Shown here piece by piece: positions 1 to 8,714 of a DNA stretch of 64,000 nt. The first letter of the stretch is position 1; each line of letters starts with the position of its first letter. The translations under genes were made by a program, and so were the position numbers. The DNA comes from AWTP1-13 sp050248715 (lineage in GTDB: Bacteria; Pseudomonadota; Alphaproteobacteria; Rhizobiales; Hyphomicrobiaceae). The stretch lies in NCBI GenBank assembly GCA_050248715.1, contig JBFWRV010000017.1, positions 1-64,000 on the forward strand, in the 5' to 3' direction. The notes beneath the pieces are model-generated. The model was not told the origin of the DNA. It did no database searches and saw only the letters and a program-made list of their open reading frames with translations.

Positions 1-100
1 TAAGCAACCGGTCCAACTCGCGTCAATCAGCCGTCTAATCGGGTCTTCATAAGTCCGCGGGCTGGGTGCACCGGGTGTGCCGCGGGTCCCCTCCGCACGG

Positions 101-285
101 AGCCGCCGTCATCTCACCCGCGCTCAGTGTGCCTCCATTGCGGCGGAGTTGGCGAACATTTCCCTCGAAGACACACGGAAGAATTTGAGGAAGGGACCGA
201 TCACCCCGGCGGATCAATTGATCCCCCGGGAAAACCTGAAGTCACACAGGAAGCCGCCGCCAAAGCTCTCAACGTCTCTGTGCCC
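101..285 (+). pseudogene. Frameshifted ParB-like / phage DNA-binding remnant
   Basis: Two reading frames together resemble the central part of ParB-like phage or plasmid proteins. The first frame (about 101-190) reads LTRAQCASIAAELANI, like the usual N-LT-x-x-QRA-x-x-AA-x-LAN block. A different frame (about 232-283) reads VTQEAAAKALNVSV, like the VTQ-x-EAA-x-x-LNVS helix-turn-helix that normally follows it. No single frame holds both parts, so at least one indel separates them. The nearby broken phage-type methyltransferase fits a decayed phage or plasmid segment. The assignment rests on motif resemblance only. Confidence 0.3.
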
Positions 286-1665
286 ATCTTGTCGAGGAGC
301 GCCTTGAACTCGTCGATCGCTGGAGTTTCGATAGGCCCTCTCCCAAAAAAAGTGGGCCGCGCACGGGAGGGCGGCGGCCCGAAGGCACCAGAAAATGGGC
401 GGCCGCGAAGAGCAGTGTGCCGCCGAGCGGCTGTAAGTCACGATTCCCGGCCCGCAAGTGTGCTGCGATGGAGACGCTGGGGAAAAGACGCCAGCTGGCG
501 CGCGAGGCTGCGTCCCATTGACCTCCTCCTGTCGGCCCTCGACAACAGGGTTCCCGCTCGCGCCCGCACTCGAGGCCGCGCCAGCAAGTCCAGCGCCCGG
601 TGGCGGGGCCACCGGGGGCCGCAGAACCCTCGCGCCCGCGCGCGAGGCTGCGCCCAACAAGGTGCGAGCAGGCACATCGCCTGCTCCGGGTTCCTACTCA
701 TGCCCGCTCCTACGCCTACCTCGAGCACGGCCGCACCGACGATCAGATGCTCAGCATCATGATCGCCGAGAACGCCAAGCAGCAAGGCGACAACATGGCC
801 AGCGTTCTCGACGCGGTCGCGGCCGTGATGGTGAAGTTGACGTCGGAGACGGTTTGCTTACCTTCATCAGTCCGTACGCAGCAAAGTGCTGCTACTCTGG
901 CTAACTTGCTGAAAGAGGGCATCGGGCGCCCGGCTGGCGAGGAATACTTTAAGACACAAGCTCGGGAACAAATCTCCTAGACAACAGTCCGGTCCGCCCT
1001 CGCCACCCTCAAAGCTTCGACCATCTATGCGACCCTCATGCAAGGCGTCGTAGCCAAGGTGAAAGAGGAGTACGAGGAGGACGGCGAGCCGTATCGGCGC
1101 GCTCTGCAGCTCGAGGCTGCGGCTGCGCTAACCATCCTTGCAGCTCTGAATTGCTTCCCGCCGCATGTTTCGGCGCGGTCAACGCGCGGCACGCGAGTCG
1201 GCTTCCCCCGCCAAGCGGTCCCTGACAAGGCCCAGCGCCTCCGGGGGCCCGAGCCGAGTCAGTACCCGAAAGTGGGGCCGTGCCGTCCACTGCTCGCAGG
1301 CGTCGCCCTGGCAGTCGGTTGAGGTAGGGGTGCCCCCGCCCGGCCTCGGCGTCGATATCTGCAGGCAGCATCTCGACGTCTTCTGCCCACGTTCTCAACG
1401 CGCGCAGCGCGTCGCCAATGCGCCCGCGGCGATCAAGGACCTCATTGCGCAATACGCCGGTCGATCCCGCTATCCGGCACGGGCCCTGCCCACTGTGACT
1501 CACCCTGAACAGTTGCACGGGGCTGCTGGCGCAGACCCCGCATGACAAGGACAGGCGTCGGATTCTGCTATACTCTCGCGACGCCGCAAGCCTGACGCGG
1601 CCCTTAGTCTTCTCTCCCTCGACACAGCGCCCACGTGGTGTTGGGTCCCATCGCATCAGGCCCCC
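286..1665. other. Gene-poor decayed stretch, no intact gene seen
   Basis: No reading frame here has a convincing start, ribosome site and protein-like composition together. Short stretches look protein-like: a plus-strand piece at about 700-975 containing DDQMLSIMIAENAKQQGDN, and a second plus-strand piece at about 1038-1150 in another frame. These may be fragments of one degraded gene. The rest has the arginine- and proline-rich look of non-coding high-GC sequence translated by chance. Old mobile DNA is the simplest explanation. Confidence 0.4.
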
Positions 1666-2169
1666 GTGTCCATCGCCGGCATCCACCTTCCGAACGATTG
1701 GATAACATCGCGCTTCGTGATCGAGGCGCTAGGGGAATTCGATCTGGACCCCTGCCAATCCCCAACGCAGCCATGGCCATGCGCGAAGCGCGGCTACGTG
1801 CTCGCCAACGGTCAGGACGGTCTCGTTCTCCCCTGGCAGGGTCGTGTGTGGCTCAATCCGCCTTACGGGCCGCACGCGCCTGTGGCTTCAGAAGATGGCG
1901 CAACACCGCTCGGGCATCGCGTTGGTGTTCGCGCGCACAGACACGACGATGTTTCAGGATCACGTGTTCCAAGCGCCACCGCCATCCTGTTCCTCAAAGG
2001 TCGACTCCACTTCCACAAGCCCGACGGCACGCGCGCAGATCACAACTCCGGGGGCCCGTCCTGCCTCATTTCCTGGTCGCAATCTGCCGCAGACGTGCTG
2101 CGTACGTGCGGCCTGCCGGGGCGGTTGCCCGAGATTCCCCCGCCGATCGACGACACCGCAGAGGAGTAA
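1666..2169 (+). pseudogene. Phage-type DNA N6-adenine methyltransferase, two frameshifts
   Basis: The frame starting at 1666 opens with ALGEFDLDPCQSP and reaches VWLNPPYG, the catalytic (D/N)PPY motif of the phage DNA N-6-adenine-methyltransferase (Dam) family. At about 1880 the homology moves to the next frame (LWLQKMAQHRSGIALVFAR), and at about 1970 it returns to the first (SATAILFLKGRLHF). One extra base and one missing base therefore replace about 30 residues with a wrong-frame segment while keeping the same end. An active product would host DNA adenine methylation; this copy should be dead unless the indels are sequence errors. The next small gene starts 7 bases downstream, as in phage operons. 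Confidence 0.7.
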
Positions 2170-2176
2170 AAATCCG

Positions 2177-2386
2177 ATGTCACGCAAAGCAGCGAAATAT
2201 CCTGCCGTTCACGGCTACGCCGGAACGCGCTCCCTCCCCGACGTGCTGTCCAGCATCGAGAACGACTTCAAGACTTGGCTCACGGAGCATCCCGAGGGGC
2301 TGGACGAGGTGGCGCAGCTCTTCCTGCGCGACACGCTTAGGCGCCTCCGGAACGATCGCTCGGCATGGGATGGGGCGTATGAGTGA
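2177..2386 (+). CDS. Small hypothetical protein downstream of the dam remnant
   Basis: This is a 69-residue frame starting MSRKAAKYPAVHGYAG, with a purine-rich GAGGAG about ten bases before its ATG. It begins 7 bases after the end of the broken methyltransferase, which suggests both came from one phage-type operon. The product is soluble, charged and probably helical in its second half. I recognise no family. It may be a surviving small phage gene or part of the same decayed segment. Confidence 0.45.
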   Translation: MSRKAAKYPAVHGYAGTRSLPDVLSSIENDFKTWLTEHPEGLDEVAQLFLRDTLRRLRNDRSAWDGAYE

Positions 2387-2695
2387 GTGGGGCTGATCCA
2401 TGGATGATCTACTGCCGGTCCAAAATCGGGACCCAAACCTTGGACTCAAGGACTCAATTCGGCCTCAGAACCCCTTGATTTTCCTAGATTCACCCGCGGC
2501 ATGCGACTCCTTTTCGCCCGCCCTCGCCGCTACCGACGCGGGCGGGAACCGTCACGCGGGTACGATCGAAGCAAAGCATGAGCGCGACTGTCAACGGCCT
2601 GCTGCTGCGGCATCGCGCGATTTGACGGAGCCGTTGTCGCTGCGGCAACGCTCGCGAGGTGGGCGGCCCATCGACAACATGCGCCGGACCCAGGT
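2387..2695. other. Intergenic stretch, nothing recognised
   Basis: About 310 bases lie between the last small phage-like gene and the 3' end of the minus-strand DUF302 gene. I see no RNA gene, no strong hairpin with a T-run and no protein-like frame. It probably marks the border between decayed mobile DNA and ordinary chromosome. Confidence 0.4.
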
Positions 2696-3172
2696 TCACT
2701 TCACCGCATCTTGGATGATGCCGTCGAGCAGCACGTCGATGTCGGCGAGTGCCCTTCTGGAGGCATCGCCGCCGCTCGTCTGCGGACGCCGATAGCCCAC
2801 CACGGTCTCGCCCGGCCTGTCGGCGGCTTCGTAGATGAAGATCACGTAGGGGCAGAAGCCGACATTGGTAAGGTCGGCCTCCATCATCGCTCGCGACAGC
2901 CTGGCGGAGCAGAAAGTGACAAACTCTGCGTGCTTGTAAAGCGGCTTGGTGGAGCCGACGTCGGCACCTGTGCGCTCCAGCATGTTCCCGATGTGGCCCG
3001 TGTGGTCGACGGTGAGGCCCCGATCGATGATGGCGTTGGTCAGCTCGAACTTGACGTCCTCAAAGGCCGCCGCCTTCGACACGATGCGCATCTCCTGCGC
3101 CGACGCAGTCGTGATGATGGAGGCAATCGCAACGGCGACAACCAGGCAGAGCTTCGCAAGGTCGCGGATCAT
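2696..3172 (-). CDS. DUF302 family protein, exported
   Basis: The product has about 158 residues. The start at 3172 places a hydrophobic signal peptide first (MIRDLAKLCLVVAVAIASI) with a likely cleavage after TTASA. A longer frame upstream would put 28 charged residues before the signal, so the internal ATG is preferred. The mature part fits DUF302: a block around FEDVKFELTNAIIDRGL, then CSARLSRAMM and GFCPYVIFIYE. DUF302 proteins are small, of unknown role, and in proteobacteria often periplasmic. It is alone on the minus strand here. Confidence 0.75.
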   Translation of the reverse strand: MIRDLAKLCLVVAVAIASIITTASAQEMRIVSKAAAFEDVKFELTNAIIDRGLTVDHTGHIGNMLERTGADVGSTKPLYKHAEFVTFCSARLSRAMMEADLTNVGFCPYVIFIYEAADRPGETVVGYRRPQTSGGDASRRALADIDVLLDGIIQDAVK

Positions 3173-3392
3173 GACAGGTCTTCGTCTTTCGATAGGGCAG
3201 AATTTCCTGTTGCCGAGGCAATGCCCGACACACGCTCGAAGTTCAAATGGGGTCACAATCGCCTGGCAGAAAGGAATCGCTCTGCGACTGAAGTGCGGGA
3301 TGCAGCAGCATTGATGTTCTTATTTTGTTCTTTTCATCCCGACCCGGATGTGCAACAACCCTGGCTTGCGCCAGCGTCAGGGGAGGAAGCAG

Positions 3393-3911
3393 ATGCCCGG
3401 GCGATATCAACACCCATACCCGCAATCCGAGCCGTCCCTCGAGCCGATGGTCTGGCGGCGCGTGGAGTGGCAGCAGGGCGATGGCAGCTACGTCTTCGAG
3501 GTGGGTCAGGGCGGGCTGCACGCGACGCTCGCCTCGCCCCATGGCGCGAAGCTGACCTTGCCGATGGTGGCGTGGGAGGGCCTGCTCGACGCCCTGTCGG
3601 CCGCGCGCAAGACGAGACAAAGAAGCGAAAGCGGGCTTCCCGCGCGCTCGGGAGCCAGGTGGTACGCGGGCGAAGCCGGCGAGCTGGCAAGCGCATTCAG
3701 GGCCGGCCGCAGCATCAAGCAGCTGGCCCACGCGCATCGCCGCTCCGAGTTCGCGGTGGAGGCGGAGTTGGACCGCCAGGGCCTGTGGGATCGCGTGGAG
3801 CGGAGACCCAAGCAGGCATCCGGCCCAACCGAGCAGGCCGATGCTGCCGTCGGCACGAGGGCATCGTTGCTCGGCTCCGACGAGATTTCCCTCGCCAGGA
3901 ATAAGGACTAG
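3393..3911 (+). CDS. Hypothetical protein with a small helix-turn-helix-like motif
   Basis: The protein has about 172 residues. The ATG at 3393 follows a good GGGGAGGAAG ribosome site and is preferred to one 45 bases upstream. The N-terminal half (WRRVEWQQGDGSYVFEVG) looks like a small beta-rich domain. Residues around 105-130 read AFRAGRSIKQLAHAHRRSEFA, like the short G-x-S-I-x-x-LA-x-x-x-x-RS helix-turn-helix seen at the ends of some DNA-binding and helicase-like proteins. No function can be assigned. The GYD gene follows 46 bases later and may share its transcript. Confidence 0.55.
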   Translation: MPGRYQHPYPQSEPSLEPMVWRRVEWQQGDGSYVFEVGQGGLHATLASPHGAKLTLPMVAWEGLLDALSAARKTRQRSESGLPARSGARWYAGEAGELASAFRAGRSIKQLAHAHRRSEFAVEAELDRQGLWDRVERRPKQASGPTEQADAAVGTRASLLGSDEISLARNKD

Positions 3912-3957
3912 GCTTGAGCGGGGTCGGCGGGGCTGCCGTATCCAGGAGGAAGCCGCC

Positions 3958-4251
3958 ATGGCGACCTACATTCTGCTGGCGAACTATACCGAGCAGGGCA
4001 TCAAGGGCATCAAGGACACGGTGAAGCGCACAGATGCCGTCAGGGAGCTCGCCAAGAAGGCCGGGCTCACCATGAAAGAGAGCTATTGGACGCTTGGACA
4101 GTTCGATGTCGTTGCCGTCTTCGAGGCATCCGGAGACGAAGCGATGACGGCATTCTCGCTCTCCGTCGCCAAGCTCGGCAACGTCAAGACGCAGACGCTG
4201 CGCGCCTTCTTGAGCAAGGACATGGCGGGAATTCTGGACAAGATGGTCTGA
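3958..4251 (+). CDS. GYD domain protein
   Basis: This 97-residue protein begins MATYILLANYTEQGIKGIKD and matches the GYD domain family: small alpha/beta proteins (an YILL-x-x-YT-x-QG-x-x start, then YWTLGQFDVVAVFEA) distantly like dimeric ferredoxin-like barrels. The ATG at 3958 follows an AGGAGG site at the right spacing; the frame is open further upstream but that part is not protein-like. The family is common in Rhizobiales and its role is not established. It sits tail to tail with the IalB-like gene. Confidence 0.85.
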   Translation: MATYILLANYTEQGIKGIKDTVKRTDAVRELAKKAGLTMKESYWTLGQFDVVAVFEASGDEAMTAFSLSVAKLGNVKTQTLRAFLSKDMAGILDKMV

Positions 4252-4274
4252 GCGGACACCCGAGGCGTTGCGCC

Positions 4275-4294
4275 GGGCGCCCAAGGTGGCGCCC
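4275..4294. terminator. GC hairpin between convergent genes
   Basis: A perfect 7-base inverted repeat (GGGCGCC / GGCGCCC) with a 6-base loop lies in the 80-base gap between the GYD gene and the IalB-like gene, which end facing each other. There is no real T-run, so a bidirectional terminator is an inference from position and structure. Confidence 0.35.
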
Positions 4295-4332
4295 CCTTCG
4301 CTGAAGGCCGGTCGGGACCGCCTTAGCGCGGC

Positions 4333-4971
4333 TCACTGCATCGAGCTGATGCGGTCGAAGGCGGGACCAAAGCCGTTGAGGCGGGCCGTCAGCTCGAGCG
4401 GCTGGCCCTGGTTGATCTGCAGCCCGAACTTCAGGTCCTTGCCTTTTTTCATGTCCGCGACGATGCGATCCGTCAGAGGCAGCGCGGCGTAGACCCCGAG
4501 CCGGTCGCTCTTCTGGAACACGAGAGGGGTCGGCTGGCCGCCGTCCACTTTCACGGATACGCCGGCCGGCAGGAACACGCCGTGGAAGAAGCGCACGAGC
4601 ATGGCCTTCGATTCTCCACCCGTCACGCCCCTGATCGAGATCATCACGACCTGCGCCCTCGATTTCTGATCGATGAGGCTTTGCGTCATCTCGCAGGTGA
4701 GCTTCTTCTGCCCCTGGTCCGTGCAGTTGACCGCCCATGCCGCAGGCTCGTCCGCCGGCGCCGGCTGCGCCTGGGCCGGCTCCACCTTGGCGGGCGTGCC
4801 GGCCTTTGGGGGCGGCTTGGCTTGCTGAGCCAGCTTGATGGTGCGGGCGGCCGGAGCGGACGGGACACGCTCCCCGGGGGCCGAAGCCGAAGCGCTAGGC
4901 GCGAGCAATACCGCAAACAGCGACGCCGACGCTCGAGCAAGCATGCGGCCACGCGAAACCAACTTGCGCAT
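4333..4971 (-). CDS. Invasion-associated locus B (IalB)-like periplasmic protein
   Basis: The protein has 212 residues. The ATG at 4971 has GGAGG seven bases upstream, followed by a signal peptide (MRKLVSRGRMLARASASLFA, cleavage near the ASASA stretch). A proline/alanine/lysine-rich linker comes next, then the IalB-type domain: AVNCTDQGQKKLTCEMTQSL, a VVMISIRGV strand, and FLPAGVSVKVDGG. The two cysteines of the first block are usual for the family. IalB-like proteins are periplasmic and widespread in Rhizobiales; only the Bartonella member is linked to erythrocyte entry, so virulence should not be inferred. Confidence 0.85.
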   Translation of the reverse strand: MRKLVSRGRMLARASASLFAVLLAPSASASAPGERVPSAPAARTIKLAQQAKPPPKAGTPAKVEPAQAQPAPADEPAAWAVNCTDQGQKKLTCEMTQSLIDQKSRAQVVMISIRGVTGGESKAMLVRFFHGVFLPAGVSVKVDGGQPTPLVFQKSDRLGVYAALPLTDRIVADMKKGKDLKFGLQINQGQPLELTARLNGFGPAFDRISSMQ

Positions 4972-5223
4972 TCCAAGCCTCCGTGTCGGGTCGATCAAGG
5001 CGCTCTAACAGCTGGACTGCACGAGACCACGTCATAACCGACAAGCTTGCACAGCCGCAAGACAGTGGCGGGAACCCGCGCCATCCACGAGTACAGGCGG
5101 GAAAAATGCGGCTATCTACGGATGCGTCGATGGCACCGCAAGAAATTGGATGAAGGGCGCGAGCGACGGCCGTAAAATGAGGTTTGGCCGTGGCGCCGTT
5201 TGCACCGTGTTGGGGAAGTCGGC

Positions 5224-6132
5224 ATGAGCAGATCGAGCGGGGTGTTTCTCATTCTGATGGGCATCGCGGTTGCCGCCTATGGCATGCCGTCCATCGGAGA
5301 AAGCGGGACCTCGGAACCTTCGGACCAGGCTTCTGTCAACGGGACCGACACCGCGCCGCGTCTGCTGGCGCGCAAGGCCGAGGCCATCGTGCCGCCTCCG
5401 GTTGTCGTCACGGTCGTTCAGCGTCTGGATGAGACGCCCCCATCTGCGCCTCTCGTGATTCCCACCGACCGCGATACCCTGGTGCGTCAGCTGCAGAGGG
5501 AGCTGAGGCGCGTCGGCTGCTACGACGGCGATCTCAACGGCGCGTGGACGGCCTCGACGCGAAGCGCAATGAAGGCGCTCATTGAGCATGTCAACGCCGT
5601 GCTGCCGGTCGACGAGCCCGACCCCGTGCACTTCGCCATAGCTCAGAGCCAGGCCGATCAGGTTTGCGGCAAGCCGTGTCCTGCCGATCAGAGTCGGAGC
5701 GAGGAGGGCCGCTGCGTGCCCGACGCCATCCTCTCCAGGACGGCGAAAAGCCATCCTTCGCTGCCGTCGGCCGCGACGGCGGTACCCGGCAGAGGTGCGC
5801 CTGTCACGGCCGAGAGGACGGTGGGGCTGGTGACCGGCTGGAAGACAACGAGCACGGCCGCGGCCATGCCGTTGCTCCCCTCCTCTCCGCCGTCCCGCAC
5901 CGGCCAGGCTCCCTTCGATGGACGCATGGCGCTGGCTGGGCCCGCCGGACCCGACTCCGCGGCAGAGACGCCTGAGCATGACAGCCGGGCCCGGGCGCCA
6001 GCCAAGCAGGCGAGGGCGCGAGCCGCCGCGCGGAAAAGCAAGGCGCGCGCCGCGCCACCCGCCGGTGTCGCTCACGCGCCGCGAAGAGCCCCGCTCGCCA
6101 AGGCGCTCTTCAAGTTCGATTGGACCCTCTGA
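5224..6132 (+). CDS. Peptidoglycan-binding domain protein
   Basis: The product has 302 residues and begins at the ATG at 5224 with a membrane or signal segment (GVFLILMGIAVAAYG). Residues about 86-125 form a PG_binding_1-type repeat (LVRQLQRELRRVGCYDGDLN, then WTASTRSAMKAL). A small cysteine cluster follows (CGKPCPADQSRSEEGRC), and the rest is a low-complexity alanine/proline/arginine tail. This build is common in Bradyrhizobium-like bacteria. It probably sits in the periplasm bound to the cell wall. No enzymatic domain is visible. Confidence 0.75.
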   Translation: MSRSSGVFLILMGIAVAAYGMPSIGESGTSEPSDQASVNGTDTAPRLLARKAEAIVPPPVVVTVVQRLDETPPSAPLVIPTDRDTLVRQLQRELRRVGCYDGDLNGAWTASTRSAMKALIEHVNAVLPVDEPDPVHFAIAQSQADQVCGKPCPADQSRSEEGRCVPDAILSRTAKSHPSLPSAATAVPGRGAPVTAERTVGLVTGWKTTSTAAAMPLLPSSPPSRTGQAPFDGRMALAGPAGPDSAAETPEHDSRARAPAKQARARAAARKSKARAAPPAGVAHAPRRAPLAKALFKFDWTL

Positions 6133-6486
6133 TTGCGCCCGTCGCTGATCCGTAGGTAACAGGCACAGATCGCGTGCCCGTATTAGGTTTGCCTTGTTTA
6201 CGGTTTGCATCGGGAATGTAGGACCACGTGCATTCCCTGCTGCAGAGAAGCAGTCGTTCTGCTAGTGTCCAAGAGTGGAATGGCACGGCTTCTGGTCGCC
6301 AGCCCCGGGGCTGCTGCTACGTGCGAGTCGAGGTCAGCGCTCCGCTTGGGGTGCGAGCAGCGGCACCGGATCGAAGGCCAGCGAACGCCCGTCGATGCGT
6401 GATGCGAACTAGGTAGCTTAATTCCGAAGGGTTTGCGGCCCGGCATCCTCGCCCGCCCGTTCCCCTCCCAGACGAGAGACCCAGGA
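6133..6486. other. Intergenic region ahead of the lipoyl-FHA gene
   Basis: About 350 bases hold no convincing gene. The first part (around 6185-6230) is richer in A and T than its surroundings and may contain a promoter, but no clear -35/-10 pair can be defended. A purine-rich ribosome site lies just before the ATG at 6487. Confidence 0.4.
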
Positions 6487-7383
6487 ATGCCCATTCAGAT
6501 CCTGATGCCCGCACTGTCGCCGACCATGGAAAAGGGCAAGCTCCTGCGCTGGCTGGTCAGAGAGGGTCAACAGGTCAATCCCGGCGATGCCATCGCGGAG
6601 ATCGAGACCGACAAGGCGACGGTGGAGGTCGAGGCGGTTGACGAAGGCAAGGTGGCCAAGTTGCTGGTCTCGGAAGGGACGGAGGGCGTCAAGGTCAACA
6701 CGCCGATCGCCCTGCTCGATGGCGGCGCGCCCGGCACGACGGTGAAGACCCACGTCGTGCCTCGCGTGGAGTCGGCGAAGATGGTCACGGCGGCCCCTAG
6801 TCCGCCCCCGGTCCGCACGGCCGACCTGCCCATGCCGCGCCCCGCGCAGACGCAGGACCAGACCGGAAGCTCAGGCCTCCCCGCAGGCGCCGTGATCGGC
6901 CGCTCCCGGCTGATGGGAGACAACGCACCGACGGCCCAGGGTGCCCCGATGACGGGGGTTCCCTCCGGCCGATCGACCGGCCAGCCGCGAACGCAGTTTC
7001 TTCGGGCCGGCGCGGATACCGACGCCGATCCGGTGGCGGGGTGGCTGGTCGTGGTCAAGGGACCTGGCCGCGGCGGTTTCCGTCCGATCTACGTCGGCAT
7101 GAACTCGATCGGCCGCGATGTCGGCCAGCGCATCAGCCTGAGCTTCGGCGACGACTCCATCTCGCGCGAGGAGCATGCCTACATCGCCTACGACGAGGAG
7201 GCGCGCCGCTTTTACCTGCAGCACGGCGGCAAGGCCAACCTCGTGCGGCTGGGAGGGCGGCCTGTCCTCGCGCCGACCGAGCTCAATGCCTACGACCTCA
7301 TTCGGATCGGCAAGACCAGCCTGCGGTTCGTACCGCTGTGCGGCCCCGACTTTGCCTGGGGCGACGACCACGCCGACCTCTGA
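6487..7383 (+). CDS. Lipoyl domain fused to an FHA domain
   Basis: The protein has 298 residues. Residues 1-75 are a typical pyruvate-dehydrogenase-type lipoyl domain: it starts MPIQILMPALSPTMEKGKL and carries the lipoylation loop EIETDKATVEVEA with Lys43. Residues about 80-185 are a proline/glycine-rich linker. Residues about 190-290 fit a forkhead-associated domain, with SIGRD and SISREEHAYI at the usual phosphothreonine-binding loops. There is no E2 acyltransferase or E1 part. The swinging-arm cofactor domain is therefore joined to a phosphopeptide-reader domain. I know of no characterised protein like this; lipoylation and phosphothreonine binding are predictions from the motifs. Confidence 0.85.
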   Translation: MPIQILMPALSPTMEKGKLLRWLVREGQQVNPGDAIAEIETDKATVEVEAVDEGKVAKLLVSEGTEGVKVNTPIALLDGGAPGTTVKTHVVPRVESAKMVTAAPSPPPVRTADLPMPRPAQTQDQTGSSGLPAGAVIGRSRLMGDNAPTAQGAPMTGVPSGRSTGQPRTQFLRAGADTDADPVAGWLVVVKGPGRGGFRPIYVGMNSIGRDVGQRISLSFGDDSISREEHAYIAYDEEARRFYLQHGGKANLVRLGGRPVLAPTELNAYDLIRIGKTSLRFVPLCGPDFAWGDDHADL

Positions 7384-7623
7384 GCGGGCGGCTTCGCGGC
7401 ATCGCCGATAGCCGGGCGACTGGTGGCGCCATGGCAAGCAAGCCATGGCGGTCCGCGGCGGACCTGGAGGGGTCCACGTGGGCTGAGAAATCACAGGTTG
7501 CTCAGGCACTTGACCGGCTATGGCCCTGCCGTCGTGACCAACAATTTACCGCCATAGGGGATGATCCAGTGCGCGCGTGAGGCGCTGGTGCCAGTTGCTT
7601 TCGCAACCTCCAGGGAGCGTTTT

Positions 7624-8592
7624 ATGGCTCAAGTTTCGGTTCCCCGCGTATCGGGCACGGGCTCCGGCGGAAGAATCCCCACGGGCATCTTCGGCATTGC
7701 CGGCCTTGGCGTCCTCCTCCTGGCGCTCTTCGGCCTCTACCTCGTCTCGCCCTTCTTCACGGTGGGCGAGTACGAGCGCGTGGTGGTGACGCGCTTCGGC
7801 CAGTTCAGCTCGGTGGCCGGTCCGGGGCTTCACATCCGCGTCCCCTTCGTCAACGGGCTCGAGGCCTACCCGATCAACATTCAGCGCATGCAGAAGGACC
7901 ACCTCAATACCTTCACGGTGGACAACCAGGAGCTGGACGCCCTGGTGACGCTCAACTTCCGCATCCCCGAGGCCGAGGTGCGCCGGGTGTTCACCAACAA
8001 CCGCGACTATCAGGCCAACCTCGAGTCGTTCATGATCGACCGCTTCAAGCGCGAGATGGGCAAGATCAACATCACGCAAGTGGCAGCCCATCGCGGCGAT
8101 GTGGCGCTGGCGGTGCAGAAGAGCCTCGCGACCGAGGCGATGGAGCTGTTCGGCATCCAGATTGTCGACTTCCAGATCAATGACATTCGCTATACGGAAC
8201 AATACCGCCGGGCGGTCGACGCAGCCGCCATAGCAAAGGCCAAGGTGGAGCAGGCCGAGCAGGAGCGCCGCCAGGCCGAGGTCGTCGCCCAGCGCCAGAA
8301 GATACAGGCCGAGGGCGAGGCCAACGCGGCGCGCGAGACCGCGCGCGGCAAGGCCGACGGCGAGCTGCTGCTGGCGACGGCGCAGGCCAAGGGCAAGGAG
8401 CTGGTGGGGCTCGCCGAGGCGAAGGCGCTGGAGGCGCAGGGCCAGGCGATCCGCACCAACGATGCGCTTATCCAGCTGGAGTTCGCCAAGCGCTGGTCGG
8501 GCAATCTGCCGACCAACATGTACGCCAGCACGCCGATACCCTTCCTCAATCTGCAGCCGGGCTCCGCCGAGACGACGAAGCCCGCCAGATAG
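7624..8592 (+). CDS. SPFH / prohibitin-family membrane protein
   Basis: The product has 322 residues and starts at the ATG at 7624, after CAGGGAG. One transmembrane helix near the N-terminus (IAGLGVLLLALFGLYLV) is followed by an SPFH/band 7 domain (GEYERVVVTRFGQF, GPGLHIRVPF). A long charged coiled coil comes next (QAEQERRQAEVVAQRQKIQA, EGEANAARE), then a tail with LPTNMYASTPIPF. These proteins form membrane-associated rings that organise proteases and lipid domains. The build is prohibitin- or HflC-like, but no HflK partner or protease gene is beside it. Confidence 0.85.
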   Translation: MAQVSVPRVSGTGSGGRIPTGIFGIAGLGVLLLALFGLYLVSPFFTVGEYERVVVTRFGQFSSVAGPGLHIRVPFVNGLEAYPINIQRMQKDHLNTFTVDNQELDALVTLNFRIPEAEVRRVFTNNRDYQANLESFMIDRFKREMGKINITQVAAHRGDVALAVQKSLATEAMELFGIQIVDFQINDIRYTEQYRRAVDAAAIAKAKVEQAEQERRQAEVVAQRQKIQAEGEANAARETARGKADGELLLATAQAKGKELVGLAEAKALEAQGQAIRTNDALIQLEFAKRWSGNLPTNMYASTPIPFLNLQPGSAETTKPAR

Positions 8593-8616
8593 CGGGCGCG
8601 CAGCGCACTATATCGA

Positions 8617-8691
8617 ATGCGGACGACGGGTTCTTCGCGGGGCGTCATGCCCGCGCCGACGGGCGTCCACGCCCTGCCGGCGCGGGATGAC
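8617..8691. repeat. Palindromic dispersed repeat between convergent genes
   Basis: The first 32 bases closely match 63502-63533 at the other end of the window, with about three differences. The second half forms a strong hairpin: GTCAT and CCCGCGCCG are mirrored by CGGCGCGGG and ATGAC. It lies between the ends of the SPFH gene and rluB, so it could also stop transcription from both sides. Confidence 0.6.
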
Positions 8692-8714
8692 GGACCAGTC
8701 AGCCGGAGTCCGTA

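Noticed and set aside
600..980. 126-codon plus-strand frame
   Set aside because: The second half looks protein-like but the first is not, there is no ribosome site, and the surroundings are decayed. It is kept as a fragment within the gene-poor stretch.
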